Positions 32,131 through 41,588 of a stretch of 53,885 nucleotides of DNA are shown here, one piece after another (positions within the stretch are counted from its first letter, which is position 1; every line of letters begins with the position of its first letter). A model generated the notes under the pieces. The model did no database searches. It saw only the letters and a list, made by a program, of their open reading frames with translations, and was not told the origin of the DNA. Location of the stretch: positions 1 through 53,885 of the forward strand of contig JAPLSB010000010.1 in assembly GCA_026398875.1 (NCBI GenBank), in the 5' to 3' direction. Source of the stretch: Gammaproteobacteria bacterium. GTDB taxonomy: Bacteria; Pseudomonadota; Gammaproteobacteria; Nevskiales; Nevskiaceae. A program made the position numbers and the translations under genes.

Positions 32131-32201
32131 GTGAGGGGCGCTGCGACCGTCGCCATGCGAGGACGGCCAGGCTCACCGGCAAGCTTGCTGCAACGGCGCC
32201 C
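32131..32201 (+). ncRNA. S-adenosylhomocysteine (SAH) riboswitch
   Basis: The conserved pieces of the SAH riboswitch family are all present in order. P1 pairs GTGAG (32131-32135) with CTCAC (32172-32176). The core GGGCGCTGCGACC follows. P2 pairs CCGTC (32147-32151) with GACGG (32162-32166), and then GCCAGGCTC. The pseudoknot pairs GGGCGC (32136-32141) with GCGCCC (32196-32201). The class normally turns on ahcY and sometimes metF or metH when SAH accumulates. Here it lies 57 bp ahead of the ahcY start, so control of translation initiation or of a downstream fold is plausible. Confidence 0.95.
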
Positions 32202-32257
32202 AATCCGAACGAATTCGTCAGCGAATTTCCACCGAATTGAACCCTGGAGCGATGCTC

Positions 32258-33721
32258 ATGAGCGCTGTACTGAACCCCGTCACCACCCCGCACAAGAATG
32301 GCGTCGCCGACTTCAAGGTCCGCGACATGTCGCTGGCCGAATTCGGCCGCAAGCGCATCCGCATGGCCGAGGAAGAAATGCCCGGCCTGATGGCGATCCG
32401 CACCAAGTACGCGCCGCTGCAGCCGCTGAAGGGCGTGCGCGTCACCGGCTCGCTGCACATGACCAAGGAAACCGCCGTGCTGCTCGAGACGCTGAAGGCG
32501 CTCGGCGGCGACGTGCGCTGGGCTTCCTGCAACATCTTCTCGACGCAGGACGACGCCGCTGCCGCTGTCGCCGCTGCCGGCACGCCGGTGTTCGCCTGGA
32601 AGGGCGAAACCCTCGAGGAATACTGGGACTGCACGCTGGACTGCGTGACCCACGTGCTGGCCGATGGCTCGCTCGGCGGCCCGGAACTGGTCATCGACGA
32701 TGGCGGCGACGTCACGCTGCTGATCCACAAGGGTGTCGAGATGGAAGCCGGTTCGGACTGGATCGACACGCTGTCCGGCAACCATGAAGAGCAGGTGATC
32801 AAGGACCTGCTGCGCCGGACCAAGACCGAGCGCCCGGGCTACTGGACCAAGGTCGCCGCGGCCTGGCGCGGTGTTGCCGAAGAAACCACCACCGGCGTGC
32901 ACCGCCTGTATCAGATGTTCGAAGCAGGCAAGCTGCTGGTGCCGGCGATCAACGTCAATGACTCGGTCACCAAGTCGAAGTTCGACAACCTGTACGGCTG
33001 CCGCGAATCGCTGGCCGACGGCATCAAGCGCGCCACCGATCTGATGATCGCCGGCAAGGTTGCCTTCGTGGCCGGCTACGGCGACGTCGGCAAGGGCTCG
33101 GCGTTCAGCCTGCGCGGCCTCGGTGCGCGCGTGATCGTCTCGGAAGTCGATCCGATCAATGCCCTGCAGGCAGCGATGGAAGGCTTTGAAGTGAAGACCA
33201 TCGAAGACGTGCTGCCGTTTGCCGACATCTATGTTTCGGCCACCGGCAACAAGGACATCATCAGCCTTGAGCACATGAAGGCGATGAAGAACAACGCGCT
33301 GGTCTGCAACATCGGCCACTTCGACAACGAGATCCAGATGGATCGCCTGAACCAGGACGCGACCGCTTCGCGTGACCAGATCAAGCCGCAGGTCGACCGC
33401 TACAGCTTCAGCGACACCGGCCGCAGCATCTACATCCTGGCCGAAGGTCGCCTGATCAACCTCGGCTGCGCGCACGGCCACCCAGCGTTCGTGATGTCGA
33501 ACTCGTTCAGCAACCAGACGCTGGCCGCGATCGACCTCTGGAAGAACAAGGACGTCTACGAAAAGAAGGTCTACCGTCTGCCGAAGAAGCTCGACGAAGA
33601 AGTGGCTGCGCTGCACCTGGAGCAGATCGGCGTCAAGCTGACCAAGCTGACCCCCGCACAGGCCGACTACCTCGGCGTGCCGGTCGAAGGTCCGTACAAG
33701 CCGGATCACTACCGCTACTAA
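32258..33721 (+). CDS. ahcY: Adenosylhomocysteinase
   Basis: 487 residues from the ATG at 32258, chosen because GGAG lies 8 bases ahead; the ATG at 32252 is too close to it and a TTG at 32237 is unlikely. The enzyme splits S-adenosylhomocysteine to adenosine and homocysteine, pulling methylation forward. The substrate segment is [25 protein letters not shown] (here [18 protein letters not shown], about residue 245) and the NAD loop is [12 protein letters not shown] (about 275). The C-terminus ends KPDHYRY, the family signature. The insert typical of the bacterial long form explains its length relative to the 432-residue human enzyme. Controlled by the SAH riboswitch; metF follows. Confidence 0.98.
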   Translation: MSAVLNPVTTPHKNGVADFKVRDMSLAEFGRKRIRMAEEEMPGLMAIRTKYAPLQPLKGVRVTGSLHMTKETAVLLETLKALGGDVRWASCNIFSTQDDAAAAVAAAGTPVFAWKGETLEEYWDCTLDCVTHVLADGSLGGPELVIDDGGDVTLLIHKGVEMEAGSDWIDTLSGNHEEQVIKDLLRRTKTERPGYWTKVAAAWRGVAEETTTGVHRLYQMFEAGKLLVPAINVNDSVTKSKFDNLYGCRESLADGIKRATDLMIAGKVAFVAGYGDVGKGSAFSLRGLGARVIVSEVDPINALQAAMEGFEVKTIEDVLPFADIYVSATGNKDIISLEHMKAMKNNALVCNIGHFDNEIQMDRLNQDATASRDQIKPQVDRYSFSDTGRSIYILAEGRLINLGCAHGHPAFVMSNSFSNQTLAAIDLWKNKDVYEKKVYRLPKKLDEEVAALHLEQIGVKLTKLTPAQADYLGVPVEGPYKPDHYRY

Positions 33722-33757
33722 GCGTCATTCCGGACGGCGGTCGCCGCCGGAACAACG

Positions 33758-33798
33758 GGCTGGGTCGAGCGAACGCCGTCGCGTCGCTCGACCCAGCC
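33758..33798 (+). terminator. Hairpin in the ahcY-metF gap
   Basis: A perfect 15-bp inverted repeat (33758-33772 and 33784-33798, core GGCTGGGTCGAGCGA) with an 11-base loop. GGTTCAGGTTTT follows, a weak T tract. It lies 36 bp after ahcY and 75 bp before metF, so it could attenuate metF. Confidence 0.7.
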
Positions 33799-33873
33799 GG
33801 TTCAGGTTTTCAGAGGGGCGGGCAACTGCCCCTTTTTGCTGTCCGCGACAAGCAGACCCACAGGATTCGTCTC

Positions 33874-34923
33874 ATGGCCGCAGAAATCGCCCAGTTCTCG
33901 TTCGAGCTGTTCCCGCCGCGCACGCCGGAAGGCATCGCCAAGCTGCCGGCGATCGCGTCGTCGCTGGCTGCCGTGCAGCCGAAATACTTTTCGGTGACCT
34001 ACGGTGCCGGCGGCTCGGATCAGGACGGCACCTACGACACCGTGGTCAAGGTCGTCGAAAAGACCGGCATCGAGGCCGCGCCGCACCTGACCTGCGTCGG
34101 CTCGTCACGGGCCCGGATCGCGGCGCTGCTCGACCGCTACAAGGCAGCCGGCGTGAAGCGCATCGTCGCGCTGCGCGGCGATCTTCCGGCGACCGCGATC
34201 GGCACCGGCGCACCGGGCGATTTCCATTACGCCAGCGAGCTGGTGTCGTTCATCCGCGAAACACACGGCGACAGCTTCCAGCTTGAAGTCGCCGCCTATC
34301 CCGAAATGCACCCGCAGGCCGCCAGCCCAGATGCCGACTTCGATGCCTTCCGGCGCAAGGTCGATGCCGGTGCCGACGCTGCGATCACGCAGTACTTTTA
34401 CGTGGCCGATGCGTACTTCGATTTTCTCGAACGCTGTGCGAAGGCCAACATCACGATTCCGGTGATCGCCGGCATCATGCCGATCACCAACCATGCGCAG
34501 CTGACGCGTTTCTCGGCGGCCTGCGGCGCCGACATCCCGCGCTATATCCGCCTGCGGCTGGAGCAGCTGCAGGACGACAAGGTAGCGCTGCAGGACTTCG
34601 GTCTCGACGTCGTCAGCCGGCTGTGCGAAGCGGTGCTGAAAGGCGGCGCGCCGGGGATTCACTTCTACACGCTGAATCAGGTCGAGCCGACGATGCGGCT
34701 GGGGAAGCAGCTCGGCCTGCCGGTCTTAGGCCGGGTCGAAGTGAATCCGCGCCACTCGGCCTGCCGGTCTGAGCGAAACCACGCGGCAAGCCTGCGTCCG
34801 GCACGCAAGGCGCAGTTCCTGCTTCACTACGGCAACCCTTGCCCCCGAGCCCGCCATGCGCCTGAACCAGTTTGCCGCTGCCTGTCTGTTGTCGCTGACC
34901 ACGTGGGCCGCGACGGCGGCTGA
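33874..34923 (+). CDS. metF: 5,10-methylenetetrahydrofolate reductase with an altered C-terminus
   Basis: 349 residues as read. The enzyme makes 5-methyltetrahydrofolate for methionine synthesis. The TIM-barrel landmarks are QFSFELFPPRTPEG (1), VTYGAGGS (about 45), RIVALRGDLP (about 95), AAYPEMHP (about 140), TQYFYVAD (about 170) and IAGIMPITN (about 200). The family ends around GIHFYTLNQVEPTMRLGKQLGLPV, near base 34725. Beyond it about 66 residues are unrelated and Arg/Ser-rich, overlapping the start of the next gene by 68 bp. The cause is visible: a 16-base sequence (CTCGGCCTGCCGGTCT) is repeated at 34711 and 34755, and deletion of the 44 bases between restores LGLPV-TGA. The catalytic barrel is complete. 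Confidence 0.9.
   Translation: MAAEIAQFSFELFPPRTPEGIAKLPAIASSLAAVQPKYFSVTYGAGGSDQDGTYDTVVKVVEKTGIEAAPHLTCVGSSRARIAALLDRYKAAGVKRIVALRGDLPATAIGTGAPGDFHYASELVSFIRETHGDSFQLEVAAYPEMHPQAASPDADFDAFRRKVDAGADAAITQYFYVADAYFDFLERCAKANITIPVIAGIMPITNHAQLTRFSAACGADIPRYIRLRLEQLQDDKVALQDFGLDVVSRLCEAVLKGGAPGIHFYTLNQVEPTMRLGKQLGLPVLGRVEVNPRHSACRSERNHAASLRPARKAQFLLHYGNPCPRARHAPEPVCRCLSVVADHVGRDGG
34711..34770 (+). repeat. 16-bp direct repeat bounding a 44-bp insertion at the metF 3' end
   Basis: The same 16 bases occur at 34711-34726 and 34755-34770, separated by 28 bases. Removing one copy plus the spacer (44 bases) would put the TGA at 34770-34772 in frame directly after GLPV, the expected metF end. The event therefore looks like a tandem-type duplication with a filler, and it shifted the reading frame. 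Confidence 0.8.
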
Positions 34924-36160
34924 TCCGTCGATCACGGCGATCCGCGCCGCGCGCCTGATCGATGGTCTGGCCGCAGCGCCGATCCGCGATGCCGTGGTGC
35001 TGATCGACGGGGAACGGATCATCGCTGCCGGCAGCAAGCTGGCGATCCCGGCCGGTGCCACGGTGATCGATCTTGGCGACGCCACGCTGCTGCCGGGCTT
35101 CATCGACTGCCACACGCACATCACCGGCGAACCCGGCGACTATTACAAGTCCTTCGTCCGCGACAGCTACATCGACGATGCGGTGCGCGCCCATGTCTAC
35201 GCCGGGCGTACCTTGCAGGCGGGCTTCACGACGATCCGCAACCTGGGCGCCAGCGAGTTCGTCGACATCGCCCTGCGCCGCGCGATCGACGACGGCGTGG
35301 TGCTTGGGCCGCGTATCGTCGCCGCCGGCCACGGCATCGGGGCCACCGGTGGCCACGCCGATGACACGGTCGGCGCATCGCCGTATGTCACCCGGCGCGG
35401 TTATGACGGTGTTGCCGACGGCGTCGAAGCAGTGCGGCTGAAGGTGCGCGAGCAGGTCAAGCACGGCGCCGACGTGATCAAGATGGTGGCGACCGCCGGT
35501 GTGCTGAGCGAAGAGGATTCGGTCGGCGCGCCGCAGTACACGCAGGCCGAGATGGATGCCTTGGTCGACGAAGCGCATCGCTGGGATCGCAAGGTCGCCG
35601 CCCACGCCCACGGCACCGAGGGCATCAAGATGGCAGTTCGCGCCGGGGTCGATTCGATCGAGCACGGCAGCTTCATCGACGACGAAGGAATCGCGATGAT
35701 GAAGGCACGTGGCACGTACCTGGTCGCCGACATCTACAACGACGACTACATCCTCGCCGAGTTCGGCAAGCTGAACTACCCCGAGAAGATCATCGAGAAG
35801 GAGCGGCTGGTCGGCCGCGTGCAGCGCGAAAACTTCCGCAAGGCCGTGCGGGCCGGCGTCAAGATCGCTTACGGCACCGATGCCGGCGTCTACCCGCATG
35901 GCGGCAATGGCAAGCAGTTCGCGAAGCATGTCGAATGGGGCCAGACGCCGATGCAGGCGATCGTCGCAGCGACCAGCAGTGCCGCCACCCTGCTCGGCCG
36001 CACGAAGGACATCGGTGCGGTGAGCCCCGGGCGCTATGCCGATCTGGTCGCCGTGGCCGGCGATCCGCTTACCGACATCACGCTGCTGGAGCATCCGCGC
36101 TTCGTCATGAAAGGCGGCGTGGCCGTGCGCCGCGATGGCGCACCGGTGCTGCAGCCGTAA
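34856..36160 (+). CDS. Secreted amidohydrolase, Xaa-Pro dipeptidase type
   Basis: 434 residues. A signal peptide (MRLNQFAAACLLSLTTWAATAA) is followed by an imidazolonepropionase-like amidohydrolase: small beta domain, then barrel. Metal ligands are visible as HTH in DCHTHITGE (about 84-86), the Lys of GADVIKMVATAG, the His pair of VAAHAHGTEG, and the Asp of YGTDAGVYPHGG (about 345). Family members act on Xaa-Pro or Xaa-Lys dipeptides or cyclic amides; the substrate cannot be set here. Its start overlaps the aberrant tail of metF. Confidence 0.9.
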   Translation: MRLNQFAAACLLSLTTWAATAADPSITAIRAARLIDGLAAAPIRDAVVLIDGERIIAAGSKLAIPAGATVIDLGDATLLPGFIDCHTHITGEPGDYYKSFVRDSYIDDAVRAHVYAGRTLQAGFTTIRNLGASEFVDIALRRAIDDGVVLGPRIVAAGHGIGATGGHADDTVGASPYVTRRGYDGVADGVEAVRLKVREQVKHGADVIKMVATAGVLSEEDSVGAPQYTQAEMDALVDEAHRWDRKVAAHAHGTEGIKMAVRAGVDSIEHGSFIDDEGIAMMKARGTYLVADIYNDDYILAEFGKLNYPEKIIEKERLVGRVQRENFRKAVRAGVKIAYGTDAGVYPHGGNGKQFAKHVEWGQTPMQAIVAATSSAATLLGRTKDIGAVSPGRYADLVAVAGDPLTDITLLEHPRFVMKGGVAVRRDGAPVLQP

Positions 36161-36220
36161 ACGCGCCGACACGGCCGCCGTTGGCGGGCCGTGCGGCACC
36201 GCCGTAAGCTCTCGACGCGC

Positions 36221-36853
36221 ATGATCCTGCATCTCCTCGACTACGCCGGCGCCGCCGTGTTCGCGATCAGCGGCGCGCTGGCTGCCGGCCGCAAGAGCCT
36301 CGACATGCTCGGCGTCGTGGTCATCGCAATGGTCACCGCGACCGGCGGCGGCACCATCCGCGACCTGCTGCTCGATCGCAATCCGGTGTTCTGGATCGGT
36401 GACCCGCTGTATGTCGTGGTGATCATCGTTGCCGCGCTTGCCACCATCCCGTACACCCGCTGGATGCGTCCCCCGTTGCAGATCTTGCAGATTGCCGACG
36501 CGCTCGGGCTGGCGTTCTTCTCGATCGCCGGCGCGCAGGTGGCGATCAGCGCCGGCCATTCGGGTCTGATCGCGGTGATCATGGCGACCATCACCGGCGC
36601 CTTCGGCGGACTGATCCGTGACGTGCTGTGCAACGAGATCCCGATGATCCTGCGCAAGGGCCAGCTGTACGCGGTGGCGGTGATCGTCGGCGCGTCGGTC
36701 TACGTGGTGGCGCTGGAGATCGGCTTGAGCCGCTGGCCGGCCACGATCGTCGGCATGCTGACCGTCGCCGGCTTCCGCTTCGGCGCGATCGTCTGGAACT
36801 GGTCGCTGCCGGTCTATTCGCTGCCCGATGCGCCAGACCGGAGCCAGGACTGA
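36221..36853 (+). CDS. UPF0126/TRIC-type membrane protein
   Basis: 210 residues from the ATG at 36221. Six to seven membrane helices form two repeats with the paired motif [15 protein letters not shown] and [14 protein letters not shown] in the first and [14 protein letters not shown] in the second, the UPF0126 signature. Bacterial and archaeal relatives are trimeric intracellular cation (TRIC) channels. It overlaps the mtgA start by one base (TGATG). Confidence 0.9.
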   Translation: MILHLLDYAGAAVFAISGALAAGRKSLDMLGVVVIAMVTATGGGTIRDLLLDRNPVFWIGDPLYVVVIIVAALATIPYTRWMRPPLQILQIADALGLAFFSIAGAQVAISAGHSGLIAVIMATITGAFGGLIRDVLCNEIPMILRKGQLYAVAVIVGASVYVVALEIGLSRWPATIVGMLTVAGFRFGAIVWNWSLPVYSLPDAPDRSQD

Positions 36854-37539
36854 TGCGCCGCTTCCGTATGCGCCGCCGCAGCGCCTTGTTCTGGCTGGCG
36901 ATCTCGCCGCTGCTGTTCGCGGCCTTCGCGGTGCTGCAGGTGCTGATCCTGCGCGTGGTGCCGCCGTTCACCAGCGCCTTCATGCTGGCTTCCGACGCGC
37001 CCGAGGTCCGCTATGACTGGGTGCCCTGGCAAAAGATTTCGGCCGCCGCACCGCTGGCGATGGTGGCCGCCGAAGACCAGAAATTTCCCGAACACTGGGG
37101 CTTCGACTTCGAGGCGATCGACAAGGCGCTTGACCACAACAAGCGCTCGCGACGGGTACGCGGTGCCTCGACGATCAGCCAGCAGACCGCCAAGAATCTG
37201 TTCCTGTGGTCCGGCCGCTCGTATGTCCGCAAGGGGCTGGAGGTCGGCTACACGGTGCTGATCGAGTCGCTGTGGCCGAAGCGGCGGGTGCTGGAGGTGT
37301 ACCTGAACATCGCCCAGTTCGGCCCGGGCATCTACGGTGTCGAAGCGGCCGCCCAGACCTACTTCCGGAAGCCGGCGTCACGGCTGACGCGCCGGGAAGC
37401 GGCGCTGCTGGCGGCGGTCCTGCCGAATCCGGTGCGCCTGCGGGTTGACCGGCCTTCGGCCTACGTGCTCGGTCGCGCCAGTCATATCGAAAGACAGATG
37501 AACGCACTTGGCAGCAGTTACCTGAACGTTGTGCACTGA
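36853..37539 (+). CDS. mtgA: Monofunctional biosynthetic peptidoglycan transglycosylase
   Basis: 228 residues. One N-terminal membrane helix ([24 protein letters not shown]) anchors a family 51 glycosyltransferase domain. The catalytic Glu lies in [14 protein letters not shown] (about 71), followed by the second conserved motif [17 protein letters not shown] and the third [25 protein letters not shown]. It polymerises lipid II into glycan strands without crosslinking. It is translationally coupled to the UPF0126 gene. Confidence 0.95.
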   Translation: MRRFRMRRRSALFWLAISPLLFAAFAVLQVLILRVVPPFTSAFMLASDAPEVRYDWVPWQKISAAAPLAMVAAEDQKFPEHWGFDFEAIDKALDHNKRSRRVRGASTISQQTAKNLFLWSGRSYVRKGLEVGYTVLIESLWPKRRVLEVYLNIAQFGPGIYGVEAAAQTYFRKPASRLTRREAALLAAVLPNPVRLRVDRPSAYVLGRASHIERQMNALGSSYLNVVH

Positions 37540-37894
37540 TCGGGGGCAGAACTCGTCATCACCTCAAGAATCAGCGCTTAACCCCTGAAATCTATGGAAA
37601 AGATCAGTTCACACACAGAATCTGTGGATAAGCTTGTGAACAAGCCTTGGCGAGGTGGCGTAAGTGACGGACCCGGCATGGATTTTTCGCGCTGCGCCTA
37701 ATTTGTAACCACGCCGGTTTATTCAATAAAATCAATTACCTGAACTGTTTTTTAGGCTTTTTGACAGAATTGTGTCGCAACCACGGGGCTTTGCGGCGAA
37801 AACGCTTTCGTGGTGTGCATAACTGCCGTTCGTGCATCTGTTCGATGCGCTGTTGTCAAGCCTTTTCCGCACCGACTTTCTGGAATACCTGCCG
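37540..37894. other. A+T-richer intergenic region with a DnaA box
   Basis: The 355-bp gap between mtgA and thiD is visibly less G+C-rich than the rest of the window. It contains a perfect DnaA box TGTGGATAA (37623-37631), a one-mismatch version TGTGCATAA (37814-37822) and the related TGTGAACAA (37635-37643). An A+T-rich stretch spans about 37698-37765. A TTGACA lies at 37761 but no matching -10 is at 16-18 bp. No dnaA, dnaN or gidA is nearby, so a chromosomal origin is not supported; DnaA-controlled thiD transcription or a titration site is possible. Confidence 0.55.
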
Positions 37895-38677
37895 ATGACC
37901 CGTGCCATCACCGTGCTGTGCCTGTCCGGCCACGATCCCGGCGGCGGCGCCGGGCTGCAGGCCGATATCGAAACGCTGGCGGCGCACGGCATCCACGCGC
38001 TCGGCGTGATCACCGCACTGACGGTGCAGGACAGCCGCAACGTGCGCCGCGTCATCGCCACCGACCCACGCCTGCTCGACGAGCAGCTCGATGTGCTGCT
38101 GGCCGACATGCAGCCGGACGCGGTCAAGCTCGGCCTGCTGGGCTCGGCCGCCCAGCTCGACGTGATCGTCCACCGGCTTGTCGCACTTGCCGTGCCGGTG
38201 GTCTGCGATCCGGTGCTGCGTGCCGGCGGCGGTGCCGATCTGGTGGCCGTGGACTTTCCATCGGCGCTACGCCGGCAACTGCTGCCGCAGGTCACCGTGC
38301 TGACGCCGAATGCCTCGGAAACGCGCCGGCTGGTGCCCGAAGCGGCCGGCGATCTCGATGCCAGCGCCGCCGCGCTGCTGGCCGATGGCTGCATGCGGGT
38401 CCTGATCACCGGCGGCGACGAGGCCGAGGCCTCGACCTCGGTGATCAACCGTTGCTACGAGCACAACGCCCCGCCGCGAACCTGCGAATGGCCGCGGCTG
38501 CCGGAAACCTTCCACGGTGCCGGCTGCACGCTGGCCAGCGCCATCGCCGCGCGGCTGGCGCTCGGCGACACGCCGGACGACGCCATCGATGCCGGTCAGC
38601 GCTGGACGCAGCGCGCACTGGCGCGGGCAGTGGCGGTCGGCGGCGGACGGCGGATTCCCGGTCGCTTCATCGAATGA
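37895..38677 (+). CDS. thiD: Hydroxymethylpyrimidine/phosphomethylpyrimidine kinase
   Basis: 260 residues from the ATG at 37895; the 21-residue extension upstream is not part of the family. It phosphorylates HMP and HMP-phosphate in thiamine synthesis. Ribokinase-fold motifs: CLSGHDPGGGAGLQADIETLAAHG (5-30), VKLGLLGSAAQ (about 93), VCDPVLRAGGGADL (about 118), LTPNASETRRL (about 145) and the catalytic-site FHGAGCTLASAIAA (about 210). It overlaps thiE by ATGA. No TPP riboswitch is seen upstream. Confidence 0.96.
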   Translation: MTRAITVLCLSGHDPGGGAGLQADIETLAAHGIHALGVITALTVQDSRNVRRVIATDPRLLDEQLDVLLADMQPDAVKLGLLGSAAQLDVIVHRLVALAVPVVCDPVLRAGGGADLVAVDFPSALRRQLLPQVTVLTPNASETRRLVPEAAGDLDASAAALLADGCMRVLITGGDEAEASTSVINRCYEHNAPPRTCEWPRLPETFHGAGCTLASAIAARLALGDTPDDAIDAGQRWTQRALARAVAVGGGRRIPGRFIE

Positions 38678-39312
38678 CCACCCGAATGCTGTATGCCGTG
38701 ACCCCCGACAGCCTCGCTGCCGACCGGCAGCGGTTGCTCGACGCCTGTGCGGCGGCCATCGCCGGCGGTGCCCGGCTGCTGCAGTACCGCGACAAGGCCA
38801 GCGTGCCGGACGCCCGCCAGCGCAATGCCGAAGCGCTGCTGGCACTGTGCCGGGCGCAAGGCGCCCGCTTCATCGTCAACGACGATGGCCGGCTTGCTGC
38901 CGCGATCGGGGCCGATGGCGTTCATCTCGGCAAGTCCGACGGCGCCATCGAAGCGGCGCGCGCGCAGCTCGGGCCCGAGGCGCTGATCGGCGCCAGCTGC
39001 TCGTACGATCTGCTGCGTGCCGAGGCTGCGCTGGCCGCAGGCGCCAGCTATGTCGCCTTCGGCCGCTTCTTCGCGTCGAACACCAAGCCGGATGCACCGC
39101 CGGCCGATCCCGCCGTGCTGACGGCGGCCAGGAAACAGTTCCTTGCGCCGATCTGCGCAATCGGCGGCGTGACGCCGGATAATGGTGCGCTGCTGCTGAG
39201 CGCCGGTGCCGACTGGCTGGCCGCCGTCGATGGCCTGTTCGGCGCCGGCAACCCGGCCGACATCGAACGCCGTGCCCGCGCCTACTGCGCGCTGTTCGAG
39301 CAGCCCCGCTGA
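38674..39312 (+). CDS. thiE: Thiamine-phosphate synthase
   Basis: 212 residues, starting in the thiD stop (ATGA overlap). It joins HMP-PP and HET-P to give thiamine phosphate. The barrel motifs are LLQYRDKASVPDARQ (pyrophosphate side), FIVNDDGRLAAAIGADGVHLGKSDG, GASCSYD, YVAFGRFFASNTKPDA and CAIGGVTPDN. The C-terminus is normal. It forms thiD-thiE, with hemL 27 bp further on. Confidence 0.95.
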   Translation: MTTRMLYAVTPDSLAADRQRLLDACAAAIAGGARLLQYRDKASVPDARQRNAEALLALCRAQGARFIVNDDGRLAAAIGADGVHLGKSDGAIEAARAQLGPEALIGASCSYDLLRAEAALAAGASYVAFGRFFASNTKPDAPPADPAVLTAARKQFLAPICAIGGVTPDNGALLLSAGADWLAAVDGLFGAGNPADIERRARAYCALFEQPR

Positions 39313-39339
39313 CCACGACGAAAACTGGAACCCGACTGC

Positions 39340-40629
39340 ATGACCCGCTCCGAAGCACTGTTCGAACGCGCCCAAGTCTCGATTCCGGGTGGCGTCAATT
39401 CGCCGGTTCGTGCGTTCCGCGCCGTCGGCGGCACACCGCGCTTCATCGCCTCGGCCTCCGGCGCCTACATCACCGATGCCGACGGCAAGGCGTATGTCGA
39501 TTACATCGGCAGCTGGGGCCCGATGATCCTCGGCCATCAGCATCCGGTGGTGCGCGACGCGATCGTGGCCCAGGCGCAGATCGGCGTGTCCTACGGCGCG
39601 CCGACCGAAGCCGAAATCACCATGGCCGAACTGCTGTGCGCGCGGGTGCCGGGCCTGGAGCAGGTGCGGCTGTGCTCGTCGGGCACCGAAGCGACGATGA
39701 GCGCGCTGCGCCTGGCCCGCGGCTACACCGGCCGCGACATGATTCTGAAGTTCGAAGGCTGCTACCACGGCCATTCGGATTCGCTGCTGGTCAAGGCCGG
39801 TTCGGGGGCGCTGACCTTCGGCGTGCCGACCTCCCCGGGTGTGCCCAGCGATTTCGCCAAGTACACGCTGACCGCCGATTACAACGATCTGGCGTCGGTT
39901 GAAGCCCTGTTCGCGGCCAATCCCGGCAAGATCGCCTGCGTGATCGTCGAACCGGTGGCCGGCAACATGAACTGCATCCTGCCGAAGCCGGGCTTCCTCG
40001 AAGGGCTGCAGCGGCTCTGCAAGGCCGACGGCGCACTGCTGATCTTCGATGAAGTGATGACCGGTTTTCGCGTCGGCCCGAAGGGGGCGGCCGGTGTCTA
40101 CGGCATCACGCCGGACATGATCACGCTCGGCAAGATCATCGGCGGCGGCCTGCCGGTCGGCGCGTTCGGTGGTCGCCGCGAGATCATGCAGAAGCTCTCT
40201 CCGGCCGGGCCGGTTTACCAGGCCGGCACCTTGAGCGGCAATCCGCTGGCGATGGCGGCCGGCATCGCGCTGCTGACGGCGCTCGACGACGCGGCGATCT
40301 ACGCGCATCTGGAAGCGACCACCTCGGCGATCCTCGCGGGCCTGAATGCCGAAGCGAAAGCCGCCGGCATTCCATTCACCACGGTGCAGTGTGGGTCGAT
40401 GTTCGGTCTGTTCTTCACGACCAAGCCCGCCATCACCAGCTTCGCCGAAGTCACGCAGTGCAATCTCGACCAGTTCAAGCACTTCTTCCACGCGATGCTC
40501 GATCGCGGCGTGTACCTGGCGCCGAGCGCCTACGAAGCCGGCTTTGTTTCCGCAGCCCACGGCCCGCGCGAAGTGGAGCTGACGATCAAGGCCGCACGTG
40601 AAGCCTTCGCGGAGCTGAAAGCGGCATGA
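39340..40629 (+). CDS. hemL: Glutamate-1-semialdehyde 2,1-aminomutase
   Basis: 429 residues. This PLP enzyme converts glutamate-1-semialdehyde to 5-aminolevulinate in the C5 tetrapyrrole pathway. Seen are [12 protein letters not shown] near the start, [15 protein letters not shown], the family segment [50 protein letters not shown] (PLP phosphate region, Asp-Glu) and [17 protein letters not shown] with the Schiff-base Lys. Its stop overlaps the ftsY start by ATGA. Confidence 0.97.
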   Translation: MTRSEALFERAQVSIPGGVNSPVRAFRAVGGTPRFIASASGAYITDADGKAYVDYIGSWGPMILGHQHPVVRDAIVAQAQIGVSYGAPTEAEITMAELLCARVPGLEQVRLCSSGTEATMSALRLARGYTGRDMILKFEGCYHGHSDSLLVKAGSGALTFGVPTSPGVPSDFAKYTLTADYNDLASVEALFAANPGKIACVIVEPVAGNMNCILPKPGFLEGLQRLCKADGALLIFDEVMTGFRVGPKGAAGVYGITPDMITLGKIIGGGLPVGAFGGRREIMQKLSPAGPVYQAGTLSGNPLAMAAGIALLTALDDAAIYAHLEATTSAILAGLNAEAKAAGIPFTTVQCGSMFGLFFTTKPAITSFAEVTQCNLDQFKHFFHAMLDRGVYLAPSAYEAGFVSAAHGPREVELTIKAAREAFAELKAA

Positions 40630-41588
40630 GCGAGGAAAACGCCGGCTTCATCGCGAAGCTTCGCAAGAAGATCAACAAGGGTGATTCGTGGCTGACCTAT
40701 GACCTGGGCCGCCTGTTCACCGACGAAAAGCTCAACGACGACGCGATCGAAGTCATCGAGGAGCGGCTGCTGATCGCCGATGCCGGCGTCGAAGCGACGA
40801 TGCAGCTGACCACAGCACTGCGCAACGAAGTGATGGCCGGCCGGATCAAGACCGAAGCCCAGCTGCGCAAGGAACTGAAGAAGGCGCTGCTCGACATCAT
40901 CGGCCCCTGCGCCAAGCCGCTGGTAGTGCCGAGCTACATCAAGCCGTACGTGATCTTCGTTGCCGGCATCAACGGCGCTGGCAAGACCACGACCATCGGC
41001 AAGATGGCGGCGAAGTTCAAGAAGGAAGGCAAGAGCGTGCTGCTGGCAGCCGGCGATACCTTTCGTGCCGCGGCCGTCGAGCAGCTGACCACCTGGTCCG
41101 AGCGGGCCGGCGTGCCGATCCTGTCGCAGGGTGCCGGCGCCGATTCGGCCTCGGTGATCTTCGACGCCGTGCAGGCCGCGAAAGCGCGCGGGATTGATGT
41201 CGTGATCGCCGATACCGCCGGGCGGCTTCATACCCAGAGCCACCTGATGGACGAGCTGCGCAAGATCCGCCGCGTGGTCCAGAAGCTCGACGCCTACGCG
41301 CCGCACGAAGTGATGCTGGTTGTCGATGGCACCGCCGGCGGCAATGCGCTGAACCAGGCCGTGCAGTTCCACGAAGCAATCGGTCTGACCGGGCTCACCA
41401 TCACCAAGCTCGACGGCACCGCCAAGGGCGGCGTGCTGCTGGCGATCACCAAGCGGATGGCACTGCCGGTGCGCTATGTGGGCTTGGGCGAAGCGATCGA
41501 CGACCTCGAAGTGTTCAACGCCGACGCCTATGCCGAAGCGCTGGTCGGCGGTACGGCACTGTCCGATGCGAAGGGAGACGCGCGTTGA
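40626..41588 (+). CDS. ftsY: Signal recognition particle receptor FtsY
   Basis: 320 residues. It docks ribosome-SRP complexes at the inner membrane. The N domain spans about 1-100, and the G domain has [18 protein letters not shown] (P-loop, about 115), [25 protein letters not shown] and [13 protein letters not shown]. The long acidic A domain of E. coli FtsY (497 aa) is missing, so this is the short form. Start overlaps hemL (ATGA). Confidence 0.96.
   Translation: MSEENAGFIAKLRKKINKGDSWLTYDLGRLFTDEKLNDDAIEVIEERLLIADAGVEATMQLTTALRNEVMAGRIKTEAQLRKELKKALLDIIGPCAKPLVVPSYIKPYVIFVAGINGAGKTTTIGKMAAKFKKEGKSVLLAAGDTFRAAAVEQLTTWSERAGVPILSQGAGADSASVIFDAVQAAKARGIDVVIADTAGRLHTQSHLMDELRKIRRVVQKLDAYAPHEVMLVVDGTAGGNALNQAVQFHEAIGLTGLTITKLDGTAKGGVLLAITKRMALPVRYVGLGEAIDDLEVFNADAYAEALVGGTALSDAKGDAR

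Noticed and set aside
29926..33709. Very long open frames opposite ppc and ahcY (about 950 and 930 codons)
   Set aside because: Both are opposite-strand shadows of well-supported genes whose families are certain. Their peptides show compositional bias only.
37540..37894. Chromosomal replication origin
   Set aside because: A single perfect DnaA box with weaker relatives and no dnaA, dnaN or gidA nearby is too little to call an origin.
38596..40560. 654-residue minus-strand frame over thiD-thiE-hemL
   Set aside because: Antisense to three clear genes and without homology signs.
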